A stretch of DNA of 64,000 bases from Alkalihalobacillus sp. YIM B00296 (GCF_020179385.1 NZ_JAIBLJ010000012.1:37663-101662), one strand, 5' to 3'. Shown: positions 8,201 through 16,390, numbered from the stretch's first letter. Notes: generated by a model not told the origin, from the letters alone. Program-made: numbers and translations.

Positions 8201-9898
8201 TTAAGGGATTGCATAAACCTCGACAGTGAAGCTTTCTCCTCCGGTGTTTTCCGGTCTTGCGATGTAGAAATCTTCGCTCTTTTCGATTTCTGTCTCGGAC
8301 CCGTCTGTGAGGTCATAGAAGATTGTTTCGTCGACACCGAAGCTGATGTCTTTCATGACATCGAATTTTGTATCTTTAGGACCGTCGACGATTTTCCATT
8401 GTAACTTGGTCGCGTAAGGAGGGATGTTCCCGATCGTGAAGTTGTCACTTGATCGGTTATCCTGGCCGTCCTGAGGCTGACCTTCCGATCGGATCGTCGC
8501 GATTTTCTCAGGAGCTTCGACCTCCACATCAAAAGCATCCCCATCTAGAATCCGGTCATAGGCGTACCAGGCACCGAGCCATGCACCACCTGCTTGGTTG
8601 GAATCCTTATCGATGTAACGAACGGAAACATTATATACGCTTCCAGTATATGAACCTTCATTCGTAGAGGCAAAGGGAAACTCGTCACACTCGCTGTTGG
8701 CCGGTTTTGGTATCGTCCCTGCTTCAGCCAACCTCTTACACGTTCTTTGTGATTTTTTCCGGTTTTTACGAATTAATTCTTTATCCTTTAATCTGGTTAG
8801 AGTGCTTGGGATAGTCTTTCCCATTCCTGGATATGGATAAGTTTTCTCTGGCTGTTCCAGGGCATCTTTGATGTGTAGTGCTTGTTCTTTCATAACGCTT
8901 GGATTGTTGTAAGAGAAATGAATGACTGGTTTGACATTGCTAAAAATCCCGGCATTGTAGAATGTTTGATTGGGATTAATAACAATCATGTAGTCTGCAG
9001 AATCCCAACGAACCTCCTGTTTCGGAGAATCCACTGTTCGTGTGGGAAATCTAGGTGGGTTCATAACTTGGTGGGTGAAAAACTCCATGTAGCCAATCTG
9101 TTCAGGATTACTATCTGTTTTGGGCGGCGGGGTGGAATACAGTTTTTTGGTTCCAAAGTTGTTGGTTTTCCACTTGGAGATCGTTCTTTCGATGGCTGGA
9201 GTTGATCTCGACTCTTTACAGTCCTCCGCATGAACCAAAGCATTGCAGTTGATATCCACCTTCAATTTGGCTCCGTTCAGCATCGAGTGCGTGGTATAGA
9301 TATCGTCGATGTAATAGTCGAAATTCACTTCCCGTTCCTTCTTGTTCTTATCTTGAGAGTTTGTACCATATCCGATTTCGGTGATGCGATACTCGACCCC
9401 ATAGACTGTGCGGAAAGGCCATTTACCTTTTACCCATCCGTAGCTTACGATTTTACTTCGACACCAGGCATAATGGTTCTTAATCCACCCTTCATCTCTT
9501 TCGCTTTTTTCAATGTTATCTAAACATTCTTGCTTGCTGATGTAGTCATATTGAAATCTTGGCGGTGCCCATTTTTTATTAATTTGTACAGGTGGATCTA
9601 CCTTTACATCATAGGTCTGCTGAGCTTTGGCATCTTCTTTTTGAATATCGCTGAGGGATCGTAACGGCTGCTTCTCTGTTTTTACTGAGGTTAACCCCAT
9701 TTCAACAGGAGTTTTCCCTTTCTCTAACTGTTTTTGCATTAAAGCTGCTTTTTTCGCATCTCCAGGAAGTACAACAAACCAACTGTACCCCTCTTCTGTT
9801 GATCCACTACTTGCTTGGATCGTGTCTGAAGACGCTATCACGCTGATTAACAACGCTAGACACATAACTATGGCCAATCCTCGCCACTGCTTTTTCAC
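8201..9898 (-). CDS. Secreted protein with a NucA/NucB DNase domain
   Basis: 565-residue exported protein. A Sec signal with hydrophobic core GLAIVMCLALLISVIA and an A-S-S region opens it. Residues about 40-390 form a large extracellular part with many Trp, Tyr and paired Cys, unlike known domains. Residues about 395-500 match the NucA/NucB deoxyribonuclease family: CDEFPFASTNEG at residue 404, then VRYIDKDSNQAGGAW. The last 65 residues form an acidic beta-rich tail. The GTG at 9898 is chosen because AAGGAGGT lies seven bases upstream; a longer frame has no ribosome binding site. Streptomycete and Bacillus proteins with this domain degrade extracellular DNA, but nuclease activity here is inferred. 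Starts inside a small upstream gene. Confidence 0.75.
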   Translation of the reverse strand: MKKQWRGLAIVMCLALLISVIASSDTIQASSGSTEEGYSWFVVLPGDAKKAALMQKQLEKGKTPVEMGLTSVKTEKQPLRSLSDIQKEDAKAQQTYDVKVDPPVQINKKWAPPRFQYDYISKQECLDNIEKSERDEGWIKNHYAWCRSKIVSYGWVKGKWPFRTVYGVEYRITEIGYGTNSQDKNKKEREVNFDYYIDDIYTTHSMLNGAKLKVDINCNALVHAEDCKESRSTPAIERTISKWKTNNFGTKKLYSTPPPKTDSNPEQIGYMEFFTHQVMNPPRFPTRTVDSPKQEVRWDSADYMIVINPNQTFYNAGIFSNVKPVIHFSYNNPSVMKEQALHIKDALEQPEKTYPYPGMGKTIPSTLTRLKDKELIRKNRKKSQRTCKRLAEAGTIPKPANSECDEFPFASTNEGSYTGSVYNVSVRYIDKDSNQAGGAWLGAWYAYDRILDGDAFDVEVEAPEKIATIRSEGQPQDGQDNRSSDNFTIGNIPPYATKLQWKIVDGPKDTKFDVMKDISFGVDETIFYDLTDGSETEIEKSEDFYIARPENTGGESFTVEVYAIP

Positions 9899-10013
9899 AC
9901 AAACTACCTCCTTTTGGGGCCAAGTTCGCTCTGTAGGTTGCTTCACTTTGATGGTCTTGTTTCATCAATTCATCTAATGTCTGAATGCCTTCTTTTTTGT
10001 GTAACCGGGACAT
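9807..10013 (-). CDS. Small protein overlapping the start of the NucA/NucB gene
   Basis: 68-residue frame from ATG at 10013, with AAGGAGG eight bases upstream, starting MSRLHKKEGIQTLDEL. It ends 92 bases inside the nuclease-domain gene, in a different frame, so the downstream ribosome binding site lies within it. That layout would allow translational coupling. No family is recognised, and the C-terminal half may be forced by the overlapping frame. Real but shorter, or not translated, are both possible. Confidence 0.4.
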   Translation of the reverse strand: MSRLHKKEGIQTLDELMKQDHQSEATYRANLAPKGGSLCEKAVARIGHSYVSSVVNQRDSVFRHDPSK

Positions 10014-10515
10014 CAATTTTTCCTCCTTGATTGAATAATAACAGCTGTTTTCCCACCAATGAACTAGTCCACTAATAGATGGATGTGATTTAAATCGAGG
10101 ATAGGTTACTACAGGGAACAGTTTTTTACAATACATTCCAACCTAATTCATTCTATAAACCTACATTTTCTTACAATAAATTCTTTAAATAGGAAGAAGG
10201 GATACGTGGCAATAGACCCTGAGACTTCGGGAATGTTAAATATTGTCCTGGATGCTATCGAAACACGTACATTAATCGATTTTTCTTGAATAAAGTTCAA
10301 GTTTTCTGTTGATTGCCGTATATGGGTTTGCTATATTGGCATATATCATAATTCTCGTACATGCACGGTAAAATGAGCAGAGTGTGTTTGAATTTAGAAG
10401 GTTCTTAATGAAGCTATTAAAATGAATAGGGTTTCTGATGTTCTCTGAAATCTATGAAAGGATACTTTTTGAGGATATAAGGTCTCCTGTCCGCTAAATT
10501 TAAAGAGGGGTTGAA
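10014..10515. other. Intergenic region, no gene seen
   Basis: Holds the divergent upstream regions of the leftward nuclease pair and the rightward PaiB-like gene. AT-rich; no RNA motif or coding frame with a ribosome binding site was found. Confidence 0.5.
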
Positions 10516-10518
10516 GTG

Positions 10519-11127
10519 ATGTATATTCCTGTACATTTTAAATTTGAAGATCTAGATGCCGTCTACGATATCATAAAAGAAAATAGCTTTGCGACGCTAT
10601 TTTCCCAACACGATAGGATGCCATATGCTACACATTTGCCGCTGATTTTGGATAAAAATAAACAATATCTATACGGCCATTTCGCCAGACCGAATACGCA
10701 ATGGAAGGACATTGAGAATCAAACGGTCTTAGCGGTTTTCCACGGTCCACATTGTTACATTTCTCCGTCGTGGTACGAGACGAAGACAGCTGTCCCAACA
10801 TGGAATTATGTCACCGTACATGTATACGGTAAAGTGGAATTATTAAGAGATGACCATGAAGTCATAAAGTCCTTGCAAGAAATGGTTTTGAAATATGAAG
10901 CTCCAGAAAGCCCATACAAGTTAGAAGATGTCGATGATGGTTACATCGCTGGGATGAGCAAAGGGATCCAGGGGTTTAAAATCAAAATTGACGATATGCA
11001 AGCAAAAGCGAAATTGAGTCAAAACCATCCAGTCGAACGGCAGCAGCGAATTATTAAAGAACTTGAGAATAGCCCGAATTCGGATGATCAGAACATTGCA
11101 AGATTGATGAAGTCAAATCTTGTTTAA
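10519..11127 (+). CDS. PaiB-like FMN-binding negative regulator family protein
   Basis: 202-residue protein of the PaiB family (PF04299), split-barrel FMN-binding proteins; B. subtilis PaiB influences sporulation and protease genes. Family marks are [11 protein letters not shown] at the start, [33 protein letters not shown] with the [13 protein letters not shown] strand, and [13 protein letters not shown] in the C-terminal part. ATG at 10519 follows AGAGGGG; a GTG one codon earlier is also possible. No PaiA acetyltransferase partner lies beside it, unlike B. subtilis. Biochemical role remains uncertain for the family. Confidence 0.88.
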   Translation: MYIPVHFKFEDLDAVYDIIKENSFATLFSQHDRMPYATHLPLILDKNKQYLYGHFARPNTQWKDIENQTVLAVFHGPHCYISPSWYETKTAVPTWNYVTVHVYGKVELLRDDHEVIKSLQEMVLKYEAPESPYKLEDVDDGYIAGMSKGIQGFKIKIDDMQAKAKLSQNHPVERQQRIIKELENSPNSDDQNIARLMKSNLV

Positions 11128-11269
11128 ATTGACTCCGGAATACGGTTTCCATCATTTTTTCTATGATCATGTAAATTTTTCTCGACTGGAACTGGTACCA
11201 TTTCGAAAAATGTGTATTGACAACAAATGTATTTAAGGGTATCCTTTAGTTAATAAAATAAAAATTCGT

Positions 11270-11391
11270 CTCCTAAAGGGGAGTAGCTTTTACAGCAAAG
11301 TCGTCATTCCAGAGTTTCCGAACTCTCGGCTTTGTTGGCAACGATACTGTTGTTAGCAAGACCTTTACCTGTTATGGTGAAGGTCTTTTTT
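11270..11391 (+). promoter_or_regulatory. yybP-ykoY manganese riboswitch with terminator
   Basis: The aptamer is recognised by AAAGGGGAGTAGC (11275-11287), GCAAAGTCGTCATTC, a GAGTT/AACTC hairpin and CTTTGTTGGCAACGA, the conserved core of the Mn2+-sensing yybP-ykoY RNA. It is followed by a terminator hairpin AAGACCTTTACC / GGTGAAGGTCTT (11358-11386) with a T run. Known members turn on Mn exporters when Mn2+ is high. The gene downstream is a TerC-type exporter, as expected. Confidence 0.93.
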
Positions 11392-11393
11392 GG

Positions 11394-11427
11394 TGGCCTT
11401 TACCGGATCATGGTAGAGGCCATTTTT
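11394..11427 (+). terminator. Second, tandem terminator hairpin before the TerC gene
   Basis: TGGCCTTTACC (11394-11404) pairs fully with GGTAGAGGCCA (11412-11422), one G-U pair included, followed by TTTTT. It starts three bases after the T run of the riboswitch terminator and resembles it in sequence. Confidence 0.75.
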
Positions 11428-11460
11428 GTTTTACATATCAAATTAGAGGGAGTGTTTTGA

Positions 11461-12168
11461 ATGGAGCTGTTCGGGGCTGAATTTTTCTCGGCACTATTGG
11501 CCATTGTGATCATTGATCTGGTGCTTGCAGGTGATAACGCGATCCTGATCGGGCTTGCTGCAAGGAATTTACCTGCACAACAGCAGAAGAAAGTCATCAT
11601 TTGGGGGACGCTTGGCGCGATTTTGATCAGAATTGTAGCTACATTAACTGTTGTCTGGTTGCTTAAGATCCCGGGATTGTTGTTAGTTGGAGGATTATTG
11701 CTGGTCATCATCGCTTACAAACTCTTAGTTGATGATAAGGACCACGATGTAAAAGCGGCTGGAGGATTCTGGGCTGCGATACGAACCATCATTGTTGCAG
11801 ATGTACTTATGGGGTTAGACAATGTATTAGCGATCGCAGGTGCTTCTCACGGTAACTTACTTTTGGTTGTATTAGGTTTGCTGATTTCTGTACCAATCAT
11901 CATGTTTGGTAGCCGACTCATTTTGATGTGGGTTGACCGATTCCCGATCATCATCACGATCGGATCTGCCGTATTAGCATGGACCGCATCGAAAATGATT
12001 GTTGCTGAACCGTTCTTAAAAGGCTTTTTCGAGAATGGGTTCATCAAATATGGATTCGAAATTGTAGTAGTGGCAGCAGTAATTTTAGCAGGGTATCTCA
12101 AAAAGCGGAGAGTGGAAAAAGAAGTGGATCAAGAAGCAGAACGGGCAGTGTTACGGAAAGTGGAATAA
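11461..12168 (+). CDS. TerC family manganese exporter (YjbE/YkoY type)
   Basis: 235-residue membrane protein with about seven transmembrane helices. The two TerC repeat motifs are clear: IIDLVLAGDNAILIG in helix 1 and ADVLMGLDNVLAIAG in the middle, whose Asp and Asn residues are thought to bind the metal. TerC proteins of Bacillus export Mn2+, some with a role in loading secreted metalloenzymes. The upstream yybP-ykoY riboswitch supports Mn2+ as substrate. ATG at 11461 follows AGAGGGAG. A charged C-terminal tail (KKRRVEKEVDQEAERA) is cytosolic. Monocistronic, closed by the repeat at 12201. Confidence 0.92.
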   Translation: MELFGAEFFSALLAIVIIDLVLAGDNAILIGLAARNLPAQQQKKVIIWGTLGAILIRIVATLTVVWLLKIPGLLLVGGLLLVIIAYKLLVDDKDHDVKAAGGFWAAIRTIIVADVLMGLDNVLAIAGASHGNLLLVVLGLLISVPIIMFGSRLILMWVDRFPIIITIGSAVLAWTASKMIVAEPFLKGFFENGFIKYGFEIVVVAAVILAGYLKKRRVEKEVDQEAERAVLRKVE

Positions 12169-12200
12169 TGAGTTGTAATTGATTGATCCATAATGAACAA

Positions 12201-12328
12201 AAAACGGGGCTGTCCCATTAGTGTCTGACTCTCACCGTCCCTAGCAACATTTTGAGAAAAAGTGTGTTTTTGAAACAAAATGTTGTGTGGTGGTGTCTGA
12301 CACTATTGTTTTGGGACAGCCCCGTTTT
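12201..12328. repeat. GGCTGTCC terminator repeat, copy 2 (long form)
   Basis: AAAACGGGGCTGTCCCA (12201-12217) and TGGGACAGCCCCGTTTT (12312-12328) are perfect inverted arms of 17 bases. The interior contains AGTGTCTGACT and, near the other end, GTGTCTGACACT, plus an ATTTTG/CAAAAT pairing. It sits between convergent genes and can terminate both. Confidence 0.8.
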
Positions 12329-12350
12329 AAATTGGGGGTACCCATTTTTA

Positions 12351-12491
12351 TCAAGAGCGTTTGACTAAAAACTTATAGATCAATATTGCTACAGCCACAA
12401 CCAGCAGGATATGGATGATCCCACCTACGATGTTGAATATGAATCCGAGTAACCAGATGATGAGTACAATCCATAAAATGGTCCAAATCAT
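12351..12491 (-). CDS. lmo0937-family small membrane protein
   Basis: 46 residues from ATG at 12491 (AAAGGA nine bases upstream): MIWTILWIVLIIWLLGFIF, then NIVGGIIHILLVVAV and a basic FLVKRS end. Two hydrophobic segments around a GG turn and the WLLGFIF...GGIIHILL pattern match the lmo0937 family found across Bacillales, of unknown function and often linked to stress response. It converges on the TerC gene, with repeat copy 2 between them. Confidence 0.8.
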   Translation of the reverse strand: MIWTILWIVLIIWLLGFIFNIVGGIIHILLVVAVAILIYKFLVKRS

Positions 12492-13155
12492 ATGTTGGAA
12501 TCCTTTCAATTCAGTATTTTTGTATTGTAGTCTCTCCTAAAAAACCAATAGTATTCTTATCAATTTCGTTTCATAAGACTTCTATCCTTCATGTCCTTGA
12601 TTGCAGATAATAGGCTTATTGTCACGAATAACTTTAATAATTGGAATGCTGGTCTTTTAAAATACACCTGCACAATTTCAAGGGAGACCTGGATTAGGGG
12701 ACCAAATGACGATGAACAAGAGAACAGCTTTAAAAGGAGAAGCTGTAGGGTAGGGGACAACCTTATTGTAATATGAATAAGGTTGTTCAAAATTAAAAAG
12801 GGACATTGAAACTAAAAAAATCAATGAGGTTGTAATCTATTATAGTAGTGTTAAAGGCGATTATGTTTTTGTGGTTACTGAAAGAAAAAATAGCAGAAAA
12901 AATCTGCTATTTTTCGAGGGAATGAATGGCTGTACGAAAGTGTGAAACTCATGCTAAGATCAAGTTCTAGCTATCCAGGATCTTAAATGCTGGTGAGTCG
13001 CTGACAAACCAGTCCATCCTTAAAAACATGTTATAAAGTTTGCCGTACTTATCATTATGAAGGTCCCGCTAAAATGGCTTAGACTTATTTGGTGGTAAAT
13101 AAAGGTAATTATTTCCGGTGTAATAGATACATCAATATTCTTTAAGGAGAAAAAA
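12492..13155. other. Intergenic region with one hairpin
   Basis: No convincing gene. A 12-bp perfect hairpin AAAAATAGCAGA / TCTGCTATTTTT lies at 12886-12914. A short coding-like frame around 12795-12938 (NEVVIYYSSVKGDYVFVV) overlaps it but has no start or ribosome binding site and is probably a remnant. Frames over 12560-12790 have no ribosome binding site or recognisable family. Confidence 0.4.
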
Positions 13156-13536
13156 ATGGAGAAGATAAAGGCTTGGGCGAAAAGGATTAAACGACAAATA
13201 TTCATACTTTACTTTGCATATAAAGATGAAAGAGTGCCCTGGTATGCGAAAGTATTTACAGCATGTGTTGTAGCATATGCTTTCAGTCCTATTGACTTGA
13301 TACCAGACTTCATACCCGTGCTTGGTTATATAGATGATTTGATCATTGTACCCCTGGGAATTGTAGTTGCGCTGAAAATGATCCCTGAGAAAGTTATATC
13401 AGACTGTGAAATAAAAGCAGAAGCCATGATGAAAAAAGGCAAACCGAAGAATTGGTTTGTTGGTTCAATCATCGTATTGGTTTGGGTTGTGATCACCCTA
13501 TGGATCAGTTTGAAGGTATATCAAATATTGCAGTAA
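13156..13536 (+). CDS. DUF1232 (YkvA-type) membrane protein
   Basis: 126 residues. The DUF1232 core is clear at residues 35-75: VPWYAKVFTACVVAYAFSP, then IDLIPDFIPVLGYIDDLII, the family signature. A C-terminal transmembrane helix (SIIVLVWVVITLWISL) follows a basic linker. Start ATG at 13156 with AAGGAG upstream. Function of the family is unknown. It ends 25 bases before the next gene's apparent start. Confidence 0.88.
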   Translation: MEKIKAWAKRIKRQIFILYFAYKDERVPWYAKVFTACVVAYAFSPIDLIPDFIPVLGYIDDLIIVPLGIVVALKMIPEKVISDCEIKAEAMMKKGKPKNWFVGSIIVLVWVVITLWISLKVYQILQ

Positions 13537-13561
13537 CGACACAAACGATGAACTCTTTACT

Positions 13562-14077
13562 TTGCGTAGTATCGGATCAACAAGGAGTCGAATTAGCCGG
13601 AGGTATTATAATGGATACATCCAGCGGTATAAACCAGTCCATTTAAGTTTCTTAAAAGCTTTTACTTTACCAGAAGAACAGGCAAAATTTACAGCTCTTC
13701 CTTCAGAAGTCATGGAAGTTAAGAAAGGACAACATCCAATTGTGATTTTAGATTTTAGTAAACCGGTTGGATTCTTTCTATTGCATGCTAATGAAAGAGT
13801 CAAAGAGTACTCAGATAATCCCGATGCTATGCTTTTGACAGCCTTGTCAATCAATCATATGGAACAAGGGAAAGGTTATGCAAAGAAAGGGATGTATGAA
13901 CTACGGGTCTTTGTAAAAAACGAGTTCCCGACATGTACCGAAATCGTATTGGCGGTGAATCATAAAAACCTACCTGCCCAACAACTTTATAAAAAAGCCG
14001 GCTTCACCAATACGGGGAGAACGAAGATGGGGAACATCGGCCAACAATTTATCTATAGCCTTCTAGTCAATGAATAA
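13562..14077 (+). CDS. GNAT family N-acetyltransferase, start uncertain
   Basis: A GNAT acetyltransferase: HLSFLKAFTLPEEQAKFTALP at the N-terminus, the acetyl-CoA loop ALSINHMEQGKGYAKKG, and AVNHKNLPAQQLYKKAGF at the C-terminus. The start is odd. The good ribosome binding site CCGGAGG (13599-13605) leads to ATG at 13611, which is in another frame and gives only MDTSSGINQSI. The GNAT frame itself has only a TTG at 13562 without a ribosome binding site. A one-base loss after the ATG would explain this, so the gene may be frameshifted at its 5' end. Substrate unknown. Confidence 0.7.
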   Translation: MRSIGSTRSRISRRYYNGYIQRYKPVHLSFLKAFTLPEEQAKFTALPSEVMEVKKGQHPIVILDFSKPVGFFLLHANERVKEYSDNPDAMLLTALSINHMEQGKGYAKKGMYELRVFVKNEFPTCTEIVLAVNHKNLPAQQLYKKAGFTNTGRTKMGNIGQQFIYSLLVNE

Positions 14078-14194
14078 AGCTAATTGTATTTGTAGACATA
14101 TTAAAAATGGGCGTAATCGGAGTATTGTTGAATGTTTTAATGATCGACAAAATCCATAAACGAAACCAATTACATAAACCTTCAGCATCCAGTT

Positions 14195-14225
14195 ATACCA
14201 TGAACCTTCATCATGGTATTTTTTG
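14195..14225 (+). terminator. Terminator downstream of the GNAT gene
   Basis: ATACCATGA (14195-14203) and TCATGGTAT (14211-14219) around a 7-nt loop, then TTTTTG. Confidence 0.75.
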
Positions 14226-14322
14226 TTTCCAGGTTTACTTGCTTTTTATGAAATCCGAAATCCAATCGAGTGAACAGCGGAATTGTTCAGTTATCCCTTG
14301 AGTATGTTAATGATTTCACTTA

Positions 14323-14378
14323 AAAAGCGGCTGTCCTATAAGTGCTTGATACTTTGTTTTAGAACAGCCCCTTTTTTA
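14323..14378. repeat. GGCTGTCC terminator repeat, copy 3
   Basis: CGGCTGTCCTATAAGTG (14328-14344) is nearly identical to copy 1; the other arm reads AGAACAGCCCC with one mismatch in the stem, followed by TTTTTT. It ends just past the stop of a small leftward gene and can end it. Confidence 0.7.
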
Positions 14379-14419
14379 TCTTTTAAAGGACGGGTTTCCC
14401 AGTCATCTTATAAATGGTC

Positions 14420-14596
14420 TTACCAATATCCTAACCAATCATCATCAGAGGAACATGAATCACAGGAACCACGAGATTTACTAGATTCCACATAAACGTC
14501 TTTTGTTGATTTTTTATATACGTGTTTCGGAACCTCCACAATGTGATGTCTGGGACATTTGGGAGGTGGTAATGACGAAAAGGTAAAATCGTTCAA
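14420..14596 (-). CDS. Small Cys/His/Ser-rich protein, unrecognised
   Basis: 58 residues from TTG at 14596: MNDFTFSSLPPPKCPRHHIV, then EVPKHVYKKSTKDVYVESSK, then SRGSCDSCSSDDDWLGYW. The composition (PPPKCPRHH, CDSC, acidic and aromatic tail) is ordered and unlike random translation, and a terminator-like repeat follows the stop. It could be a spore-coat or metal-binding protein, but no family is recognised. The ribosome binding site is weak and the frame is open a further nine codons upstream, so the start is uncertain. Confidence 0.45.
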   Translation of the reverse strand: MNDFTFSSLPPPKCPRHHIVEVPKHVYKKSTKDVYVESSKSRGSCDSCSSDDDWLGYW

Positions 14597-14751
14597 AGGA
14601 CTCGATTGATTTAGTTGTTTTTACCCTTTAGGAAAGATGGATTTGGTTATAGTATGGATTGTGTGAAATTAGAAAAGGAGGTAAAAAATGTATTGGATGA
14701 GGTCATAGACAAGTTCATTCAGTAAACAAATGAATTGAAGGAGGAGTTAAT

Positions 14752-15183
14752 ATGATTTCAAAGAGAAGACTTCGGGTAGCATGGACCATAAGTGGTCTGG
14801 TCATTTTGTTTATGCTGTTTGACAGTATATCCAAGTTTTTTAAGCCAGCTTCTGTTGTTGAAGGGACACTGAGCCTCGGGTTTTCCGAACATCATATTTT
14901 TGTCATCGGTATCCTTGGTTTTTTATCTGCTATCCTTTACATGATTCCTCGATTTTCTGTTTTAGGTGCAATCCTCTTGACGGGTTATTTCGGTGGGGCT
15001 ATTGCCACACATGTTCGTCTCGATAACCCGCTTTTTACCCACGCCTTATTTCCTGTTTATATAGCTGTTTTGGCCTGGGCAGGAATTTGGTTAAGGAATG
15101 AAGATTTACGCAAACTTTTTCCGTTGAAGAAAAAAGAACAAACAATTGGTCAAAAAAAGCTTGACCAGGCAAACATTAGTTGA
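14752..15183 (+). CDS. DoxX-like family membrane protein
   Basis: 143 residues with four predicted transmembrane helices in the DoxX-like (PF13564) layout: WTISGLVILFMLFDSISKFF, ILGFLSAILYMIPRFSVLGA, LLTGYFGGAIATHVRLDNPL and LFPVYIAVLAWAGIWLRNEDLR. GYFGGAIATHVR is the typical third-helix motif. ATG at 14752 with GAAGGAGGAG upstream. Function of most members is unknown; some take part in thiol or redox homeostasis. Basic C-terminal tail. Convergent with the next gene. Confidence 0.88.
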   Translation: MISKRRLRVAWTISGLVILFMLFDSISKFFKPASVVEGTLSLGFSEHHIFVIGILGFLSAILYMIPRFSVLGAILLTGYFGGAIATHVRLDNPLFTHALFPVYIAVLAWAGIWLRNEDLRKLFPLKKKEQTIGQKKLDQANIS

Positions 15184-15196
15184 TGTTAAGGCAAAG

Positions 15197-15230
15197 AGGG
15201 AGCTTGGTTCAAAAGCCAAGCTCCTCACTT
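15197..15230. terminator. Bidirectional terminator between convergent genes
   Basis: GAGGGAGCTTGG (about 15196-15207) pairs with CCAAGCTCCTC (15215-15225). It lies between the DoxX-like gene and the leftward PheC-like gene. Confidence 0.75.
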
Positions 15231-15233
15231 ATT

Positions 15234-16181
15234 TTAATTACTCCCACCATAAATCCATTCTTGCTTGAGACGGTCGAATTCACCATGCAGTTCCATTTCT
15301 TCCATCCAGAGGTCCACCCAGTTTTGGAAAGCTGGATCGTTACGGTGCATGAGGTATCCTTTTTGGCTTTTCGTGAATGTGTCGTCAGTCAAGGCTGCAT
15401 ATAGTCTTTCGTCTTTGCTGGCATAATAGATCGCTTCAACTCTGTCAGTGATCATGACATCGACTTCACCTTCTGCAACCATCGGTGGGATGTCTAGGTT
15501 ATTTTCAATGACGACGACATTCGCTTGTTTGATGTTCGCGTCCACAAACTTCTGGTTCGTTCCGCCAGGGTTCACACCAATCGTGACATCTGGCTGATCG
15601 ATATCTTCCAAGCTCTGGAAGCGATCTTTGTCTTCTTCACGGATCAATGGTGACTTTCCATCATCTAGATAAGGGATGCTCAAGTGACCGGTTATTTGAC
15701 GATCGGTATTCCGGCTGATGCCGCCGACTGCGATATCGAACTTGTCATCCAAAAGATCCTCCATCAATGTAGGCCACGAAGTCCTGACAAATTCGACCTC
15801 GACTCCTAGATCCTCAGCCATCAGCTTCGCTGCATCGATATCCAGTCCTTCAAACTCGTTGGTTTCCTTGTTGAAGTAGGTGAATGGCTTATAGTCGCCG
15901 GTCGTTCCTACTCGGATGACACCTTTCTTCTGGATCCGATCCAGTCTTGACTGCATCACGTATTTGCTTTTGCTTTTATGTATGTCGGTTCCTGATGCCT
16001 GCGCCGCCTGTTCAACCTGGATATAGGACTTTCCATTCACGTCCAGGGTAGCGATCTTCTGGCCATTCCATTCAAGCAGATCGCCTTTCTTCGCTTCCGC
16101 TAGTGATAGATTCAACCCACCTATGACAAGGAAGACCAGCAGTGATATAATTGCGAAATTTTTTAACTGGAATTTCTTCAA
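15234..16181 (-). CDS. Exported substrate-binding-fold protein resembling cyclohexadienyl dehydratase (PheC)
   Basis: 315 residues with an N-terminal signal or anchor (NFAIISLLVFLVIGGLNLSL), a short segment WNGQKIATLDVNGKSYIQVE that recalls the copper-amine-oxidase-like stalk, and a type II periplasmic-binding domain from about residue 85. That domain tracks Pseudomonas PheC closely: LDRIQKKGVIRVGTTGDYKP, FVRTSWPTLMEDLLDDKFDI, SIPYLDDGKSP, GVNPGGTNQKFVDANIK and MITDRVEAIYY. PheC converts prephenate or arogenate to phenylpyruvate or phenylalanine in the periplasm. No ABC permease lies nearby, which favours an enzyme or sensor over a transporter subunit. ATG at 16181 with AGGGAGTGAG upstream. 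Confidence 0.75.
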   Translation of the reverse strand: MKKFQLKNFAIISLLVFLVIGGLNLSLAEAKKGDLLEWNGQKIATLDVNGKSYIQVEQAAQASGTDIHKSKSKYVMQSRLDRIQKKGVIRVGTTGDYKPFTYFNKETNEFEGLDIDAAKLMAEDLGVEVEFVRTSWPTLMEDLLDDKFDIAVGGISRNTDRQITGHLSIPYLDDGKSPLIREEDKDRFQSLEDIDQPDVTIGVNPGGTNQKFVDANIKQANVVVIENNLDIPPMVAEGEVDVMITDRVEAIYYASKDERLYAALTDDTFTKSQKGYLMHRNDPAFQNWVDLWMEEMELHGEFDRLKQEWIYGGSN

Positions 16182-16390
16182 AGCAACTCACTCCCTATGA
16201 AAGTTTTGAAACAAGTATAGCGGTTCACGGTTTGAGAGTAAATTTATATGTGTGAAAATTTAAAAAATAATACTTTGGTCAGAGACAACCGATGTGGGTC
16301 AGGTCTGTCGGTTTAATAAGATCATAAAAAACATGTGTAAAACTATCCCCTTAAGGCATGCTAACAATAGCATCTCTGTGGGGTGATTTG

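Noticed and set aside
12560..12790. Open frames on both strands between the lmo0937-like gene and the DUF1232 gene
   Set aside because: No ribosome binding site, low-complexity translation and overlap of both strands; likely noncoding.
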